Source: Thermoactinomyces vulgaris (GTDB taxonomy: Bacteria > Bacillota > Bacilli > Thermoactinomycetales > Thermoactinomycetaceae). Taken from it: 64,000 nt of DNA. Positions within the stretch are counted from its first letter, which is position 1. Each line of letters opens with the position of its first letter. Shown in pieces: positions 8,912 to 17,482 of the stretch. The translations under genes and the position numbers were made by a program. The stretch covers positions 416,900 through 480,899 of the forward strand of contig NZ_REFP01000007.1 in NCBI RefSeq assembly GCF_003688725.1, read 5' to 3'. The notes below the pieces were generated by a model that did no database searches, was not told the origin of the DNA, and saw nothing but the letters and a program-made list of their open reading frames with translations.

Positions 8912-10450
8912 ATGACTTCAAATAGATCTGTCGGTTCTTTTTCTTTGGTGATTTTCGGAGCGACGGGTGATTTGGCGAAACGGAAATTGTTTCCGGCGTT
9001 ATTCAGCTTATATAAAAGAGAGCAATTGCCGGAGGACTTTCAGGTGATCGGAATCGGCCGTTCGATCCGAAACGTCGGGGATTTTCACCAAGCGGTAAAA
9101 GATTCGGTTCATTCGTTTGGAAGAATCAAAGCCGAAAATGAAGAGGAATGGTCCCGTTTTATAAGGCACTTCCAATTTGTCACTTCCAGTGTCGACGATC
9201 CGGCTGGCTATCAACAAATGAAGGCATTGATTGATGAAAAGGAAAAAGCTTGGCAAGGGGCCGGAAATGGAAATCGCTTGTTCTATCTGGCGATTGCACC
9301 GGATTTATACGGTACGGTTTCCTCTCATTTGAAGGAATCCGGATTGACCCGGACCAACGGATGGAAACGAATCATCATCGAAAAGCCGATCGGGCACGAT
9401 TATGAATCGGCAAAACAGTTGAATGAGCAGATCAAAAAAGCCTTTACCGAAGAGGAAATTTACCGGATTGACCATTACTTGGGCAAGGAAATGGTGCAAA
9501 ACATCGAAGTGTTGCGGTTTGCCAATTCTTTGTTTGAACCGATCTGGAATCATCAATACATTGAATCCGTACAAATCACGGCCAGTGAAACGGTGGGCGT
9601 TGAGCAGCGGGCCGGTTATTACGATCAAGCCGGTGCGTTGAGGGACATGGTGCAAAATCATATGCTGCAGATGCTGATGATGGTCTGCATGGAACCGCCC
9701 AGCCGGTTGAAAACGGAAGCGATTCATGATGAGAAAATCAAAGTGTTGCGCTCGCTCAGACGTTACGATCAAGAGGAAGTGGGAAAATATTTTGTGCGGG
9801 CTCAATACCAAGAAGGGGCCATGGGGGAAAAACCGGTGCCCGCGTACCGGGATGAAAAAGACATCGATCCCCGTTCCATGACGGAAACATTTGTCGCTGC
9901 CAAACTTTTTGTGGATAATTTACGTTGGGCCGGTGTTCCTTTTTATATCCGGACCGGCAAGCGCATGACGGAAAAAGTGACGCAAATTGTGATTCAATTT
10001 AAGGAAATGCCCCGGATTTATTTCAACAGGCAAAATAATTTGCGTCCCAATCTGCTTGTCATCAGCATCCATCCCGAAGAAAGCGTCAAATTGGTGCTAA
10101 ACGCCAAAAAAGCCGGATCCGACCATCAAATTGTGCCCGTTGCATTGGATTTTTGCCATAACTGTGAACAGCGTACGCCGGAAGCATACGAATCATTGAT
10201 CTATGATGCGATTGTCGGGGATCAGACCTTCTTTACGCATTGGGAAGAAGTGGCGCTGTCATGGAAGTTTATTGATCCGGTGCAACAAGCCTGGACACAG
10301 GAACAAGATTCCCTCCATTTTTACAAAAGTGGGACCTGGGGCCCGCAAGCAGCGCATGATTTGTTGGCGGAAGAAGGACACCATTGGTGGCCGCCCATCC
10401 TTCAAAACGATCCTCAGGTGGTCACGGCCGATGAATTGAAAACTACATAA
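8912..10450 (+). CDS. zwf: Glucose-6-phosphate 1-dehydrogenase
   Basis: It oxidises glucose 6-phosphate to 6-phosphogluconolactone with NADP, the entry to the oxidative pentose phosphate pathway. The 512-residue protein has the N-terminal nucleotide motif FGATGDLAKRKLFPAL and the active-site signature RIDHYLGKEMVQN, in which the His-Tyr-Leu-Gly-Lys residues bind substrate. Length fits the family. ATG at 8912 follows GGAAGGGAG. The next gene, a cyclase-family hydrolase, starts 16 bp downstream and is likely cotranscribed. The usual partner gnd is not adjacent. Confidence 0.96.
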   Translation: MTSNRSVGSFSLVIFGATGDLAKRKLFPALFSLYKREQLPEDFQVIGIGRSIRNVGDFHQAVKDSVHSFGRIKAENEEEWSRFIRHFQFVTSSVDDPAGYQQMKALIDEKEKAWQGAGNGNRLFYLAIAPDLYGTVSSHLKESGLTRTNGWKRIIIEKPIGHDYESAKQLNEQIKKAFTEEEIYRIDHYLGKEMVQNIEVLRFANSLFEPIWNHQYIESVQITASETVGVEQRAGYYDQAGALRDMVQNHMLQMLMMVCMEPPSRLKTEAIHDEKIKVLRSLRRYDQEEVGKYFVRAQYQEGAMGEKPVPAYRDEKDIDPRSMTETFVAAKLFVDNLRWAGVPFYIRTGKRMTEKVTQIVIQFKEMPRIYFNRQNNLRPNLLVISIHPEESVKLVLNAKKAGSDHQIVPVALDFCHNCEQRTPEAYESLIYDAIVGDQTFFTHWEEVALSWKFIDPVQQAWTQEQDSLHFYKSGTWGPQAAHDLLAEEGHHWWPPILQNDPQVVTADELKTT

Positions 10451-10466
10451 CAAGGGAGAGTGTGCC

Positions 10467-11096
10467 ATGAAAATTTATGATGTTTCCATGCCGATTGTAC
10501 CGGACATGCCTGTTTACAAAAACAAAGAAACGAAGAAGCCGTTGATCCAAGTCGTGCAGGATTTTGACACGGCCGCAGCCAGAGAATCAAAAATCACGAT
10601 GGATGTGCATTGTGGCACCCATGTCGATTCGCCGCTTCACATGCTTCCGGATGGAGGAACGATGGAAACCGTTCCCCTGGAACATTTGGTCGGTAAAGCA
10701 AGGGTGTTGGATTTTTCCGATGTGGAAGGAGCCATCGGCAAAGAGGATCTCGAAGCCAAAGACATCCAGCCCGGCGAGTTTTTGTTGCTGAAAACCAAAA
10801 ACTCCGGGAAAGACGAATTTGATTTTGAATTTGTTTATTTAAAAGAAGATGGAGCCAAGTTTCTGGCAGAGAAGAAAGTAAGAGGCGTGGGGATTGATGC
10901 GCTCGGGATCGAACGTTCGCAACCGGGGCATCCCACTCACAAATCTTTGTTTCAAGCCGGTGTGATCATCATGGAAGGATTGCGGTTGAAAGAAGTACCG
11001 GAAGGAACTTATTTTATGGTGGCTCTGCCGATTAAATTGATGGAAACGGAAGCCGCTCCGGCGCGGGTGATCCTGATGGAAGGGATTCAGGCATAA
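10467..11096 (+). CDS. Cyclase-family (kynurenine formamidase-like) metal hydrolase
   Basis: This 209-residue protein belongs to the cyclase family (PF04199), whose known members include KynB N-formylkynurenine formamidase and other metal-dependent hydrolases. The family motif HCGTHVDSPLHM, near residues 47-58, carries the metal-binding His and Asp residues. A later GIDALGIERSQPGHPTH segment is also typical. Neighbouring genes of tryptophan catabolism are absent, so the substrate is unknown; formamidase activity is only one possibility. It lies 16 bp behind zwf and ends at a strong terminator, so zwf and this gene probably form one transcript. Confidence 0.8.
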   Translation: MKIYDVSMPIVPDMPVYKNKETKKPLIQVVQDFDTAAARESKITMDVHCGTHVDSPLHMLPDGGTMETVPLEHLVGKARVLDFSDVEGAIGKEDLEAKDIQPGEFLLLKTKNSGKDEFDFEFVYLKEDGAKFLAEKKVRGVGIDALGIERSQPGHPTHKSLFQAGVIIMEGLRLKEVPEGTYFMVALPIKLMETEAAPARVILMEGIQA

Positions 11097-11105
11097 TGAA
11101 AGGGA

Positions 11106-11132
11106 AAGAGGCGACTTCGTGTCGCCTTTTTT
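11106..11132 (+). terminator. Intrinsic terminator after the zwf-cyclase unit
   Basis: Stem AGGCGAC/GTCGCCT with a TTCGT loop followed by a run of Ts. Confidence 0.9.
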
Positions 11133-11233
11133 GCTTTGACATGGAGTCAGGGGCTGATTATGATAGAAACATCCACCTTTAAATAAAAGTAAATTGATAG
11201 ACTTATAATATATTTGCGATGGAGTGTAAAAAA

Positions 11234-11923
11234 ATGGATGTGTTAACGCAAATTCGCTGGGAACAATTATTTGACCTTGAATTGGCGGTCGAAAGCGCGC
11301 CTTACATTTTGGAAGGGTTGGCAGCCACGATCTGGATGAGCCTGGTGTCCATGGCAATCGGGCTTTTGCTCGGCTTAATCACCGCCGTCGGCCGCATGTC
11401 CAAAAACTTTTTGTTTCAGTGGATCGCCCGCGCCTACATCTCCATTATCCGCGGGACGCCTTTGTTGGTGCAATTATTTATTTTGTACTTCGGTCTGCCG
11501 GTGATCGGCATCAAGTTAACGGCCACGCTGGCAGGGATCATTGGTTTGTCCCTCAATGTCGGGGGATACTCCGCGGAAACGATCCGGGGATCTATCCTTT
11601 CCATTCCCAAAGGCCAGTGGGAAGCCGCATCCTCCCTCAACATGACTTATTGGCAAACGATGCGTCGGGTGATTATTCCGCAGGCGGCCCGTGTGGCTCT
11701 CCCGTCTTTGGCGAACACTTTTTTAAGTTTGGTGAAGGATACTTCTTTGTTGGCGATGATCACGGTGAATGAAATGTTTTATCATGCCAAAATTGTCGGA
11801 GCCCGTGCTTTTGATTACATGACGGTGTACATTTTGGTCGCATTTTTCTATTGGGTGATTTGTACATTGCTGAACATTGTCCAGGAAAAACTGGAAAAAC
11901 GATATGGACGTTATGCGGCATAG
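11234..11923 (+). CDS. tcyB: Amino acid (cystine-type) ABC transporter permease
   Basis: This is the membrane channel of a polar amino acid ABC importer of the HisM/TcyB family. The 229-residue protein has about five membrane helices and the ATPase-contacting EAA loop (GQWEAASSLNMTYWQTMRRV). An ATG at 11219 is in frame, but GGAG at 11221-11224 points to the ATG at 11234, which begins MDVLTQIRWEQ. It is followed 15 bp later by the ATPase gene. The sequence resembles TcyB-type cystine permeases; substrate specificity is inferred from that. The binding protein at 7710 is the likely partner. Confidence 0.86.
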   Translation: MDVLTQIRWEQLFDLELAVESAPYILEGLAATIWMSLVSMAIGLLLGLITAVGRMSKNFLFQWIARAYISIIRGTPLLVQLFILYFGLPVIGIKLTATLAGIIGLSLNVGGYSAETIRGSILSIPKGQWEAASSLNMTYWQTMRRVIIPQAARVALPSLANTFLSLVKDTSLLAMITVNEMFYHAKIVGARAFDYMTVYILVAFFYWVICTLLNIVQEKLEKRYGRYAA

Positions 11924-11938
11924 AAAGGGGGAGCAACT

Positions 11939-12682
11939 GTGATCGGGATCAGAGATCTTTATAAATCGTTTGGCGATGTGGAAGTGTTGAAAGGGATTCA
12001 TTTGGAAGTCCGCCAGGGGGAAGTGGTCTGCATCATCGGACCGAGCGGATCGGGAAAATCGACCCTGTTGCGTTGCTTGAACCTGCTTGAAACCCCGGAC
12101 CGGGGGCAACTGACCATTTCCGATGTCACGCTGTCGTTTGGAGACCGGCAAATTGCGCCGGCGGAAGTCCGGAAGTTGCGCGAAAAAACCGGGATGGTGT
12201 TTCAGGGATTTCATTTGTTTCCGCATCGCACGGTGCTGGAAAATGTGATGGAAGGGCCGGTGGTGGTCAAAAAGGAATCAAAACAAAAAGCAAGGGAAAA
12301 AGCTAAACAATTGCTTGAAAAAGTGGGGTTGTCCGACAAAAAGCATGTTTTTCCGAGCCAGCTTTCCGGGGGACAGCAACAGCGCGTGGCCATTGCCCGG
12401 GCGTTGGCGCTGGAACCGGAGGTGCTGCTCTTTGATGAACCGACTTCGGCGCTGGATCCGGAGCTGGTCGGGGAAGTGCTGAAAACGATGAAAGAGCTGG
12501 CCCGGGAGCAACAAACGATGCTGATTGTCACCCATGAGATGTCCTTTGCCCGTGACGTGGCGGACCAAATCATCTTTATGGATCACGGACAGGTGATCGA
12601 ATCGGGATCGCCGGATGAAATTTTTGTCAATCCCCGGGAGGAACGCACCCGTCAATTTCTGTCCAAATTGCTGAATCCGTGA
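11939..12682 (+). CDS. tcyC: Amino acid (cystine-type) ABC transporter ATP-binding protein
   Basis: This ATPase subunit powers the importer with the preceding permease. The 247-residue protein has Walker [13 protein letters not shown] (around residue 33), Q-loop [10 protein letters not shown], signature [15 protein letters not shown], Walker [15 protein letters not shown] and the switch His in IVTHEM. All catalytic residues are present. It starts with GTG at 11939 behind AAAGGGGGAG. The gene order permease-ATPase with 15-bp spacing makes a two-gene operon; the binding-protein gene lies upstream at 7710. Confidence 0.9.
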   Translation: MIGIRDLYKSFGDVEVLKGIHLEVRQGEVVCIIGPSGSGKSTLLRCLNLLETPDRGQLTISDVTLSFGDRQIAPAEVRKLREKTGMVFQGFHLFPHRTVLENVMEGPVVVKKESKQKAREKAKQLLEKVGLSDKKHVFPSQLSGGQQQRVAIARALALEPEVLLFDEPTSALDPELVGEVLKTMKELAREQQTMLIVTHEMSFARDVADQIIFMDHGQVIESGSPDEIFVNPREERTRQFLSKLLNP

Positions 12683-12757
12683 CGTGGTTTCTTTTTTAAA
12701 AGAAAAGGGAATATAATAATTTCATCATTTCATTACTCACCAAAATGGGGGATGGAG

Positions 12758-13369
12758 ATGGACTGGAATCAAGCTTATGAAACCGGCGACTTTAAAAATT
12801 GGGATTTTGGAACAGCTTCATCGGAACTGGTTGCGTTATTTGCCGTCAAAGGTTTGCCGCCTGAAGGAAAGCGTGCGGTGGACATCGGTTGCGGCGGCGG
12901 ATGGGAATCGATTTTTCTGGCGAAATGCGGATTTGATGTCACCGGGATCGACTTTTCGTCCAATGCCATTCAATTGGCGAAAAAACGGGCGGAAGACGCA
13001 AAGGTTCAAGTCGATTTCAAACAAGGAAATGCTTTGGCGCTTCCCGTTGAGGATGAATCGATTGATTTTGCCAATGACCGGGGTTGCCTGCATGTGATTC
13101 CGGAAGAAGACCGTTCCCGGTATGTAAAAGAGATTCTGCGCATTTTAAAACCGGGCGGACAACTGTTATTGCGGGGTTGCCGCGAATTGACCGATGAGCT
13201 GAAAGCAGCAGCCGGCGAAAGGAAAATTGCCATCAAACCGTTGGCAAAGGAAACGATTGAGTCGCTGTTTTCACCCGATCATTTCACCCTCGGCCCCATT
13301 CTTCCCTTGCGCCTGATGGGAGAGACCAATGGGATTCCGGGGAATATCGTGTTGATCACAAAACGTTAA
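12758..13369 (+). CDS. Class I SAM-dependent methyltransferase
   Basis: The 203-residue protein has the Rossmann-type methyltransferase motifs: motif I AVDIGCGGGWESIFLA, acidic motif GIDFSSNAI, a middle loop FANDRGCLHVIP and motif LKPGGQLLLRG. It lacks domains that would indicate a substrate; it could act on a small molecule or a metalloid, as in TehB-like relatives. The GGGGG tract at 12747-12751 favours the ATG at 12758 over that at 12752. It stands alone, with a -10-like TATAAT near 12712 and a shared terminator at the 3' end. Confidence 0.75.
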   Translation: MDWNQAYETGDFKNWDFGTASSELVALFAVKGLPPEGKRAVDIGCGGGWESIFLAKCGFDVTGIDFSSNAIQLAKKRAEDAKVQVDFKQGNALALPVEDESIDFANDRGCLHVIPEEDRSRYVKEILRILKPGGQLLLRGCRELTDELKAAAGERKIAIKPLAKETIESLFSPDHFTLGPILPLRLMGETNGIPGNIVLITKR

Positions 13370-13390
13370 AGTTACATAAGGACAAACGGA

Positions 13391-13432
13391 AACAGGGGGT
13401 GTGCCGGGGTTCAAGCCACACCCTGTTTTTTC
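13391..13432. terminator. Bidirectional terminator between the methyltransferase gene and yqhG
   Basis: AACAGGGGGTGTG pairs with CACACCCTGTT with one bulged base and continues into a T run on the plus strand. It lies between two convergent genes. Confidence 0.75.
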
Positions 13433-14234
13433 ATGATTCCATGTAAAACAGTCCGGCATTGATCACTTCCGCTTCGATGCGGGGATGAAATTGCCAAACC
13501 AATTCTTGTTCCCGGTTTTTCTTTTCCTTCCGGATTTCATCGTCTTGTTTCTCCTCCCCCGGATAAAAGGCATTTAATTGCTCCAGTTCCATGTTCAATC
13601 GTTCTTTCGCTTCCTTTGCCCATGTCTGGTCTTCTTCTTTCAGCTGCTCTTCCAGATAATATTCCAATTCGCCGACGGCTTCGGTCAAAGACATTCCGTG
13701 CGCGGGGAGATAGCGGTGGGGAGGCAGGCGGTTTACCCATTTTCGTTTTTTCAGACAGTCATAAAATGACTCGGCAATTTCCCCGTTCAACAGGTTGATA
13801 CCAAGCGAACTCAAGCGATTCTTTTTCTGGTCACAAACATAGGAAAGCTGATAATTCACCAACAGCCAGGGAGTGTACGGCTTGGATGGCGAATGGCTAG
13901 GTTGCCAACCGGGATCCTCGTACAAACGGACAAATTTTCCGTGTTTTTGCGCGGATTGGAGCATTTTTTGGAAACGGGGGGACCCATAATGCAAAATTTC
14001 CCCCCGGATGTCAGGAGGATGGTTCTCCGGATCGAAAATAAAGCAAAGTTGGACCGGTTTGGGCGGAATGTTCATTTTTTCAACGTACATCCAATAGAAG
14101 GGGCGGTTGAGCAAATCTTTATCGGCTTCGATCGATAATTGCGTGATCAGATAAGAAGGGCCCGATTCAATGACCGGGCATTGATAAAGCTTCAGGTATT
14201 TCTCTGTCCACTCTCTAACTTGGGCTGGATCCAT
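13431..14234 (-). CDS. yqhG: YqhG family protein
   Basis: This is a homologue of B. subtilis YqhG, a conserved Bacillales protein of unknown function found next to the helicase gene yqhH and the gcv operon, the same arrangement as here. The 267-residue soluble protein has the family features QCPVIESGPSYLITQLSIEAD, NRPFYWMYVEK and a glutamate-rich helical C-terminal half. An in-frame ATG at 14246 abuts an AAAGAGG site; the ATG at 14234 is placed better. It overlaps the end of yqhH by 20 bp, so the two are translationally coupled. No catalytic motif is visible. Confidence 0.8.
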   Translation of the reverse strand: MDPAQVREWTEKYLKLYQCPVIESGPSYLITQLSIEADKDLLNRPFYWMYVEKMNIPPKPVQLCFIFDPENHPPDIRGEILHYGSPRFQKMLQSAQKHGKFVRLYEDPGWQPSHSPSKPYTPWLLVNYQLSYVCDQKKNRLSSLGINLLNGEIAESFYDCLKKRKWVNRLPPHRYLPAHGMSLTEAVGELEYYLEEQLKEEDQTWAKEAKERLNMELEQLNAFYPGEEKQDDEIRKEKKNREQELVWQFHPRIEAEVINAGLFYMES

Positions 14235-15942
14235 AAAGCAACACATCCTCTTTGTCTTTCTGATCTTTCAGGACCGCTTTTTTCGTTTCGAAAAAGGCAT
14301 CTCCCCATTTGCTCAGTTGCTTGCGGACTTCCTCGTCATCTTTTGCTTCCAGCCAAACCCGCATGATGTTTTGTTCCACGTCTTTTTCCCAATCCATTTT
14401 TTCCAAAATGACTTCCAGCTCGCCGATGACGGACCGGAACAGATCGATTTTTTCATGCAGCAACCAAATGATATGCTCCTCGATGGTGTTTAAGGTGGCA
14501 AAATTATAGATATGCACATCGCTTTTTTGCCCCAACCGGTGAATCCGGCCGATTCGTTGTTCCACCCGCATGGGGTTCCAGGGCATGTCATAGTTGATCA
14601 TATGGCGGCAAAATTGGAGATTGATGCCTTCGCCGCCTGCCTCCGTCGCGACAAGGACCTGGGCCCTTTTTTGGAACAGCTCCATCATCCAGTCTTTTTT
14701 ATTCCGGTTAAATCCGCCGCGAAAGGGAACGGCCTGAATCCCGGCATTGAGTAATTCACGCATCAGCATTTCCTGGGTTGCGCGGTATTCCGTAAACAAC
14801 ACCACTTTTTCCGGGGACAGGCGGCGGATTAATTCAACGGCGGCTTTGGCTTTGGAAGAGTATTTTATGCTTCTTAAAAGCGTGATCAGATTGGAAATCT
14901 CCGGTGAAATTTCGGATTGACCTTTTGCCTCTTTTTGCAGTAGTTTAAATAAAGTATGAAACACTGCATCCCGGCTGCTGCAAATTTCTTTTTGCAAAAC
15001 CAGAAGGGAAAGCGTGTTTTGCATATCGGATGATTTGTGGTATCTTTGGCGTACGAAGTTTGTCATGCCGTCATACAGAGCCCGCTCGGCAGCGGAAAGT
15101 TCGATGGAAATGGTCTGAACATGCCGTTTGGTCAACGGCAATTGTTGATCGGACCGGCGGTTTCGGATCAACACGCGTTGAATTTCCTCTTTCAGTTGGG
15201 CCTCATTTTTGGCTTTTCGTTTTCCTGCGACATAATCACTTTTGAAATCGGATTGTTTTCCCAGGTGTCCCGGTTTTAAAAGGGTCACCAGGTTATATAA
15301 TTCTTGTATCTCATTTTGAATGGGCGTTGCCGTCAGCAACAGACAATATTTCTTTTGCAACTGGTTAATAAATTGCCAGTTTTTTGTGCGCCGGTTTTTC
15401 AGTTTGTGGGCTTCATCGATAATGACAAGATCATAATGTTTCTTCAATACATGTTCGCGGTGGGGATCCCGTTTGGCGGTGTCGATGGAAGCGACTAAAA
15501 AGTCATATTTGTCCCACATCCAGACTTTTTTTTGGGCCATGACCGGGATGTCAAATTTTTGATTTAATTCCCGGGTCCATTGCAATACTAAAGAAGAAGG
15601 CACCAAAACCAAAGCCCGTTTGACCAGTCCGCGAATCAGATATTCTTTGAAAATCAAACCGGCCTCAATGGTTTTTCCGAGTCCCACTTCATCCGCCAAA
15701 ATGGCGCGGCCGCGCATTTCGTTGATGACGCGCCTTGCGACTTCAATTTGGTGCGGAAGCGGTTCAAACCCTTGAATTTGTTTCAGACATTGGATAGATT
15801 CAAAAGAGGGGATGATCTTTTTTTCGGTCGCTTCCACCGCCAATTGGAAGCGTTCCCATGTGGACCAGTTTTGGTCCGTTTCCGCTTGGGTCAGAAAGGA
15901 TTGAAGCCACGTTCGGTCAAAACGAATCGGGGGTGAATGCAT
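14215..15942 (-). CDS. yqhH: SNF2-family DEAD/DEAH helicase, YqhH type
   Basis: This is a SWI/SNF-type ATP-dependent DNA translocase or helicase of unknown biological role. The 575-residue protein has motif I LADEVGLGKTIEAG, motif II DEAH, motif III LLTATPIQN and C-terminal motifs V and VI (EAGGEGINLQF, QRIGRIHRLGQ). The open frame reaches 16203, but that would read through the glycine riboswitch. AAAGGTGG sits 8-9 nt before the ATG at 15942, giving MHSPPIRFDRT and a length close to the B. subtilis protein. It is divergent from the gcv operon and overlaps yqhG downstream. Confidence 0.9.
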   Translation of the reverse strand: MHSPPIRFDRTWLQSFLTQAETDQNWSTWERFQLAVEATEKKIIPSFESIQCLKQIQGFEPLPHQIEVARRVINEMRGRAILADEVGLGKTIEAGLIFKEYLIRGLVKRALVLVPSSLVLQWTRELNQKFDIPVMAQKKVWMWDKYDFLVASIDTAKRDPHREHVLKKHYDLVIIDEAHKLKNRRTKNWQFINQLQKKYCLLLTATPIQNEIQELYNLVTLLKPGHLGKQSDFKSDYVAGKRKAKNEAQLKEEIQRVLIRNRRSDQQLPLTKRHVQTISIELSAAERALYDGMTNFVRQRYHKSSDMQNTLSLLVLQKEICSSRDAVFHTLFKLLQKEAKGQSEISPEISNLITLLRSIKYSSKAKAAVELIRRLSPEKVVLFTEYRATQEMLMRELLNAGIQAVPFRGGFNRNKKDWMMELFQKRAQVLVATEAGGEGINLQFCRHMINYDMPWNPMRVEQRIGRIHRLGQKSDVHIYNFATLNTIEEHIIWLLHEKIDLFRSVIGELEVILEKMDWEKDVEQNIMRVWLEAKDDEEVRKQLSKWGDAFFETKKAVLKDQKDKEDVLLYGSSPS

Positions 15943-16114
15943 CCGTCGATCCACCTTTCTGATAGTCATTGATCCTGTTATAGTATGGTTCAAACGAAAA
16001 AAATGGATGCATAGAAAAATAAAAAACGAACTTTTTTTATAATCATATCGAAAATAATCGTGGATTATGGCAAAATGAGGGGTAGATAACCAAATATTGT
16101 TCGGCGGTTGAAGG

Positions 16115-16297
16115 CGGGAGGAGAGACCACATCCGTGGCGCCGAAGGAGCAAGCCTTGGAAGAAGGCGAATCTCTCAGGCAAAAGGAGGCCCGCTGGACG
16201 CACCTCTGGAGAGTGCTGGTCTTTTGGATCACAGCCACCAAAGGGGCAACTTTGCGTTCATTTCGCAAAGCAACTCTCAGGTCGTAAGGACAGAGTG
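16115..16297 (+). ncRNA. Tandem glycine riboswitch
   Basis: Two glycine aptamers lie in tandem in the gcvT leader. The first (about 16115-16205) shows GGGAGGAGAGACC, CCGAAGGAGCAAGCC and AATCTCTCAGGCAAAAGGA. The second (about 16206-16297) shows CTGGAGAGTGCTGG, CACCAAAGGGGCAAC and AACTCTCAGGTCGTAAGGAC. These are the hallmark conserved segments of the gcvT motif. The closing strand of the second aptamer overlaps the left arm of the downstream terminator, so glycine binding should prevent termination (an ON switch), as in B. subtilis. Confidence 0.95.
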
Positions 16298-16332
16298 TTT
16301 TTCCCGTGACAGGGGGCATTCTGTCTTTTTTT
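16289..16332 (+). terminator. Riboswitch-controlled terminator before gcvT
   Basis: GACAGAGTG (16289-16297) pairs with CATTCTGTC (16317-16325) including one G-U pair, followed by a T run. Its left arm is also part of the second glycine aptamer, so the two structures exclude each other. Confidence 0.88.
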
Positions 16333-16362
16333 CATGACCCATGATGTAAGGAGGAACCAGAC

Positions 16363-17460
16363 ATGAGTGAGCTGAAAAAAACTCCGTTGTATGAAGTTTA
16401 CAAGGATGATGCCAAGATGGTTGCTTTTGGCGGTTGGGAAATGCCTGTCCAGTTTTCCGGCATCAAACAGGAGCACGAAACGGTTCGCACCAAAGCCGGA
16501 TTGTTTGATGTTTCCCATATGGGAGAAATCATGGTCAGCGGGCCGGATGCTTTGGATCTGCTGCAAAAGCTGACCACCAATGATGTTTCCAAGCTGAAAA
16601 CGGGAGCCGCACAATATACCATCATGTGCAATGAGGATGGCGGAACCATTGACGATCTGTTGATTTACCGGACAGGAGAACAAACATTCATGCTGGTGGT
16701 GAATGCTTCAAATATTGATAAAGATTACGAATGGATCAAACAACATGCATCCGGACAAGTGGTTGTGGAAAACATTTCCGGGAACGTGGCGCTTCTCGCT
16801 TTGCAGGGCCCGCTGGCGGAACAGGTGCTGCAACGCTTGACGGAAACGGACTTATCAACGATTTCATTTTTTAAATTCCAACAGGAAACCGAGATTGCCG
16901 GAGTCAAAGGATGTCTGGTTTCACGAACCGGTTACACCGGGGAAGACGGTTTTGAGATCTATTTTGCCGCTGAGGATGCTCCCGGGTTGTGGAAGGCGAT
17001 TCTGGAGGAAGGAAAGCCGGAAGGAGTTTTGCCTTGCGGTTTGGGAGCACGGGATACCCTGCGCTTTGAGGCCAAGCTCCCGTTATACGGGCAAGAACTG
17101 TCCGAAACGATTACCCCGGTCGAAGCGGGATTGGGCTTTGCCGTCAAACCGGATAAAGGGGAGTTCATCGGGCGGGAAGTCCTGGCTTTGCAAAAGAAGG
17201 AAGGCGCTCCCCGCAAACTGGTCGGACTGGAAATGACGGAGCGGGGAATCCCGCGCACCGGCTACCCTGTCTATCGGGGAGAAGAAAAAATCGGGGAAGT
17301 CACCACGGGAACACAGTCCCCCACGTTAAAAAAGAATATCGGGCTGGCATTGATCCGTTCGGAATATGCCAAAACCGGTGAAGAGGTTGAAGTGGAAATC
17401 CGCAAGAAAAAACTGAAAGCGAAAATCGTCAAAACCCCTTTTTATAAGCGCGAGAAGTAA
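16363..17460 (+). CDS. gcvT: Glycine cleavage system T protein (aminomethyltransferase)
   Basis: It transfers the methylene group from aminomethyl-lipoyl GcvH to tetrahydrofolate, releasing ammonia. The 365-residue protein shows the family features [22 protein letters not shown], the folate-binding [13 protein letters not shown] and [19 protein letters not shown]. Length is normal. The ATG at 16363 is behind AAGGAGG. It is the first gene of gcvT-gcvPA-gcvPB, controlled by the glycine riboswitch; gcvH and gcvL are not in the window. Confidence 0.97.
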   Translation: MSELKKTPLYEVYKDDAKMVAFGGWEMPVQFSGIKQEHETVRTKAGLFDVSHMGEIMVSGPDALDLLQKLTTNDVSKLKTGAAQYTIMCNEDGGTIDDLLIYRTGEQTFMLVVNASNIDKDYEWIKQHASGQVVVENISGNVALLALQGPLAEQVLQRLTETDLSTISFFKFQQETEIAGVKGCLVSRTGYTGEDGFEIYFAAEDAPGLWKAILEEGKPEGVLPCGLGARDTLRFEAKLPLYGQELSETITPVEAGLGFAVKPDKGEFIGREVLALQKKEGAPRKLVGLEMTERGIPRTGYPVYRGEEKIGEVTTGTQSPTLKKNIGLALIRSEYAKTGEEVEVEIRKKKLKAKIVKTPFYKREK

Positions 17461-17482
17461 AAGAGAAAGGCGGAGGTCGGAT

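Noticed and set aside
15943-16203. N-terminal extension of the YqhH helicase to 16203
   Set aside because: The extension would be antisense to the glycine riboswitch, has no ribosome binding site and lacks family similarity; the ATG at 15942 has a good site.
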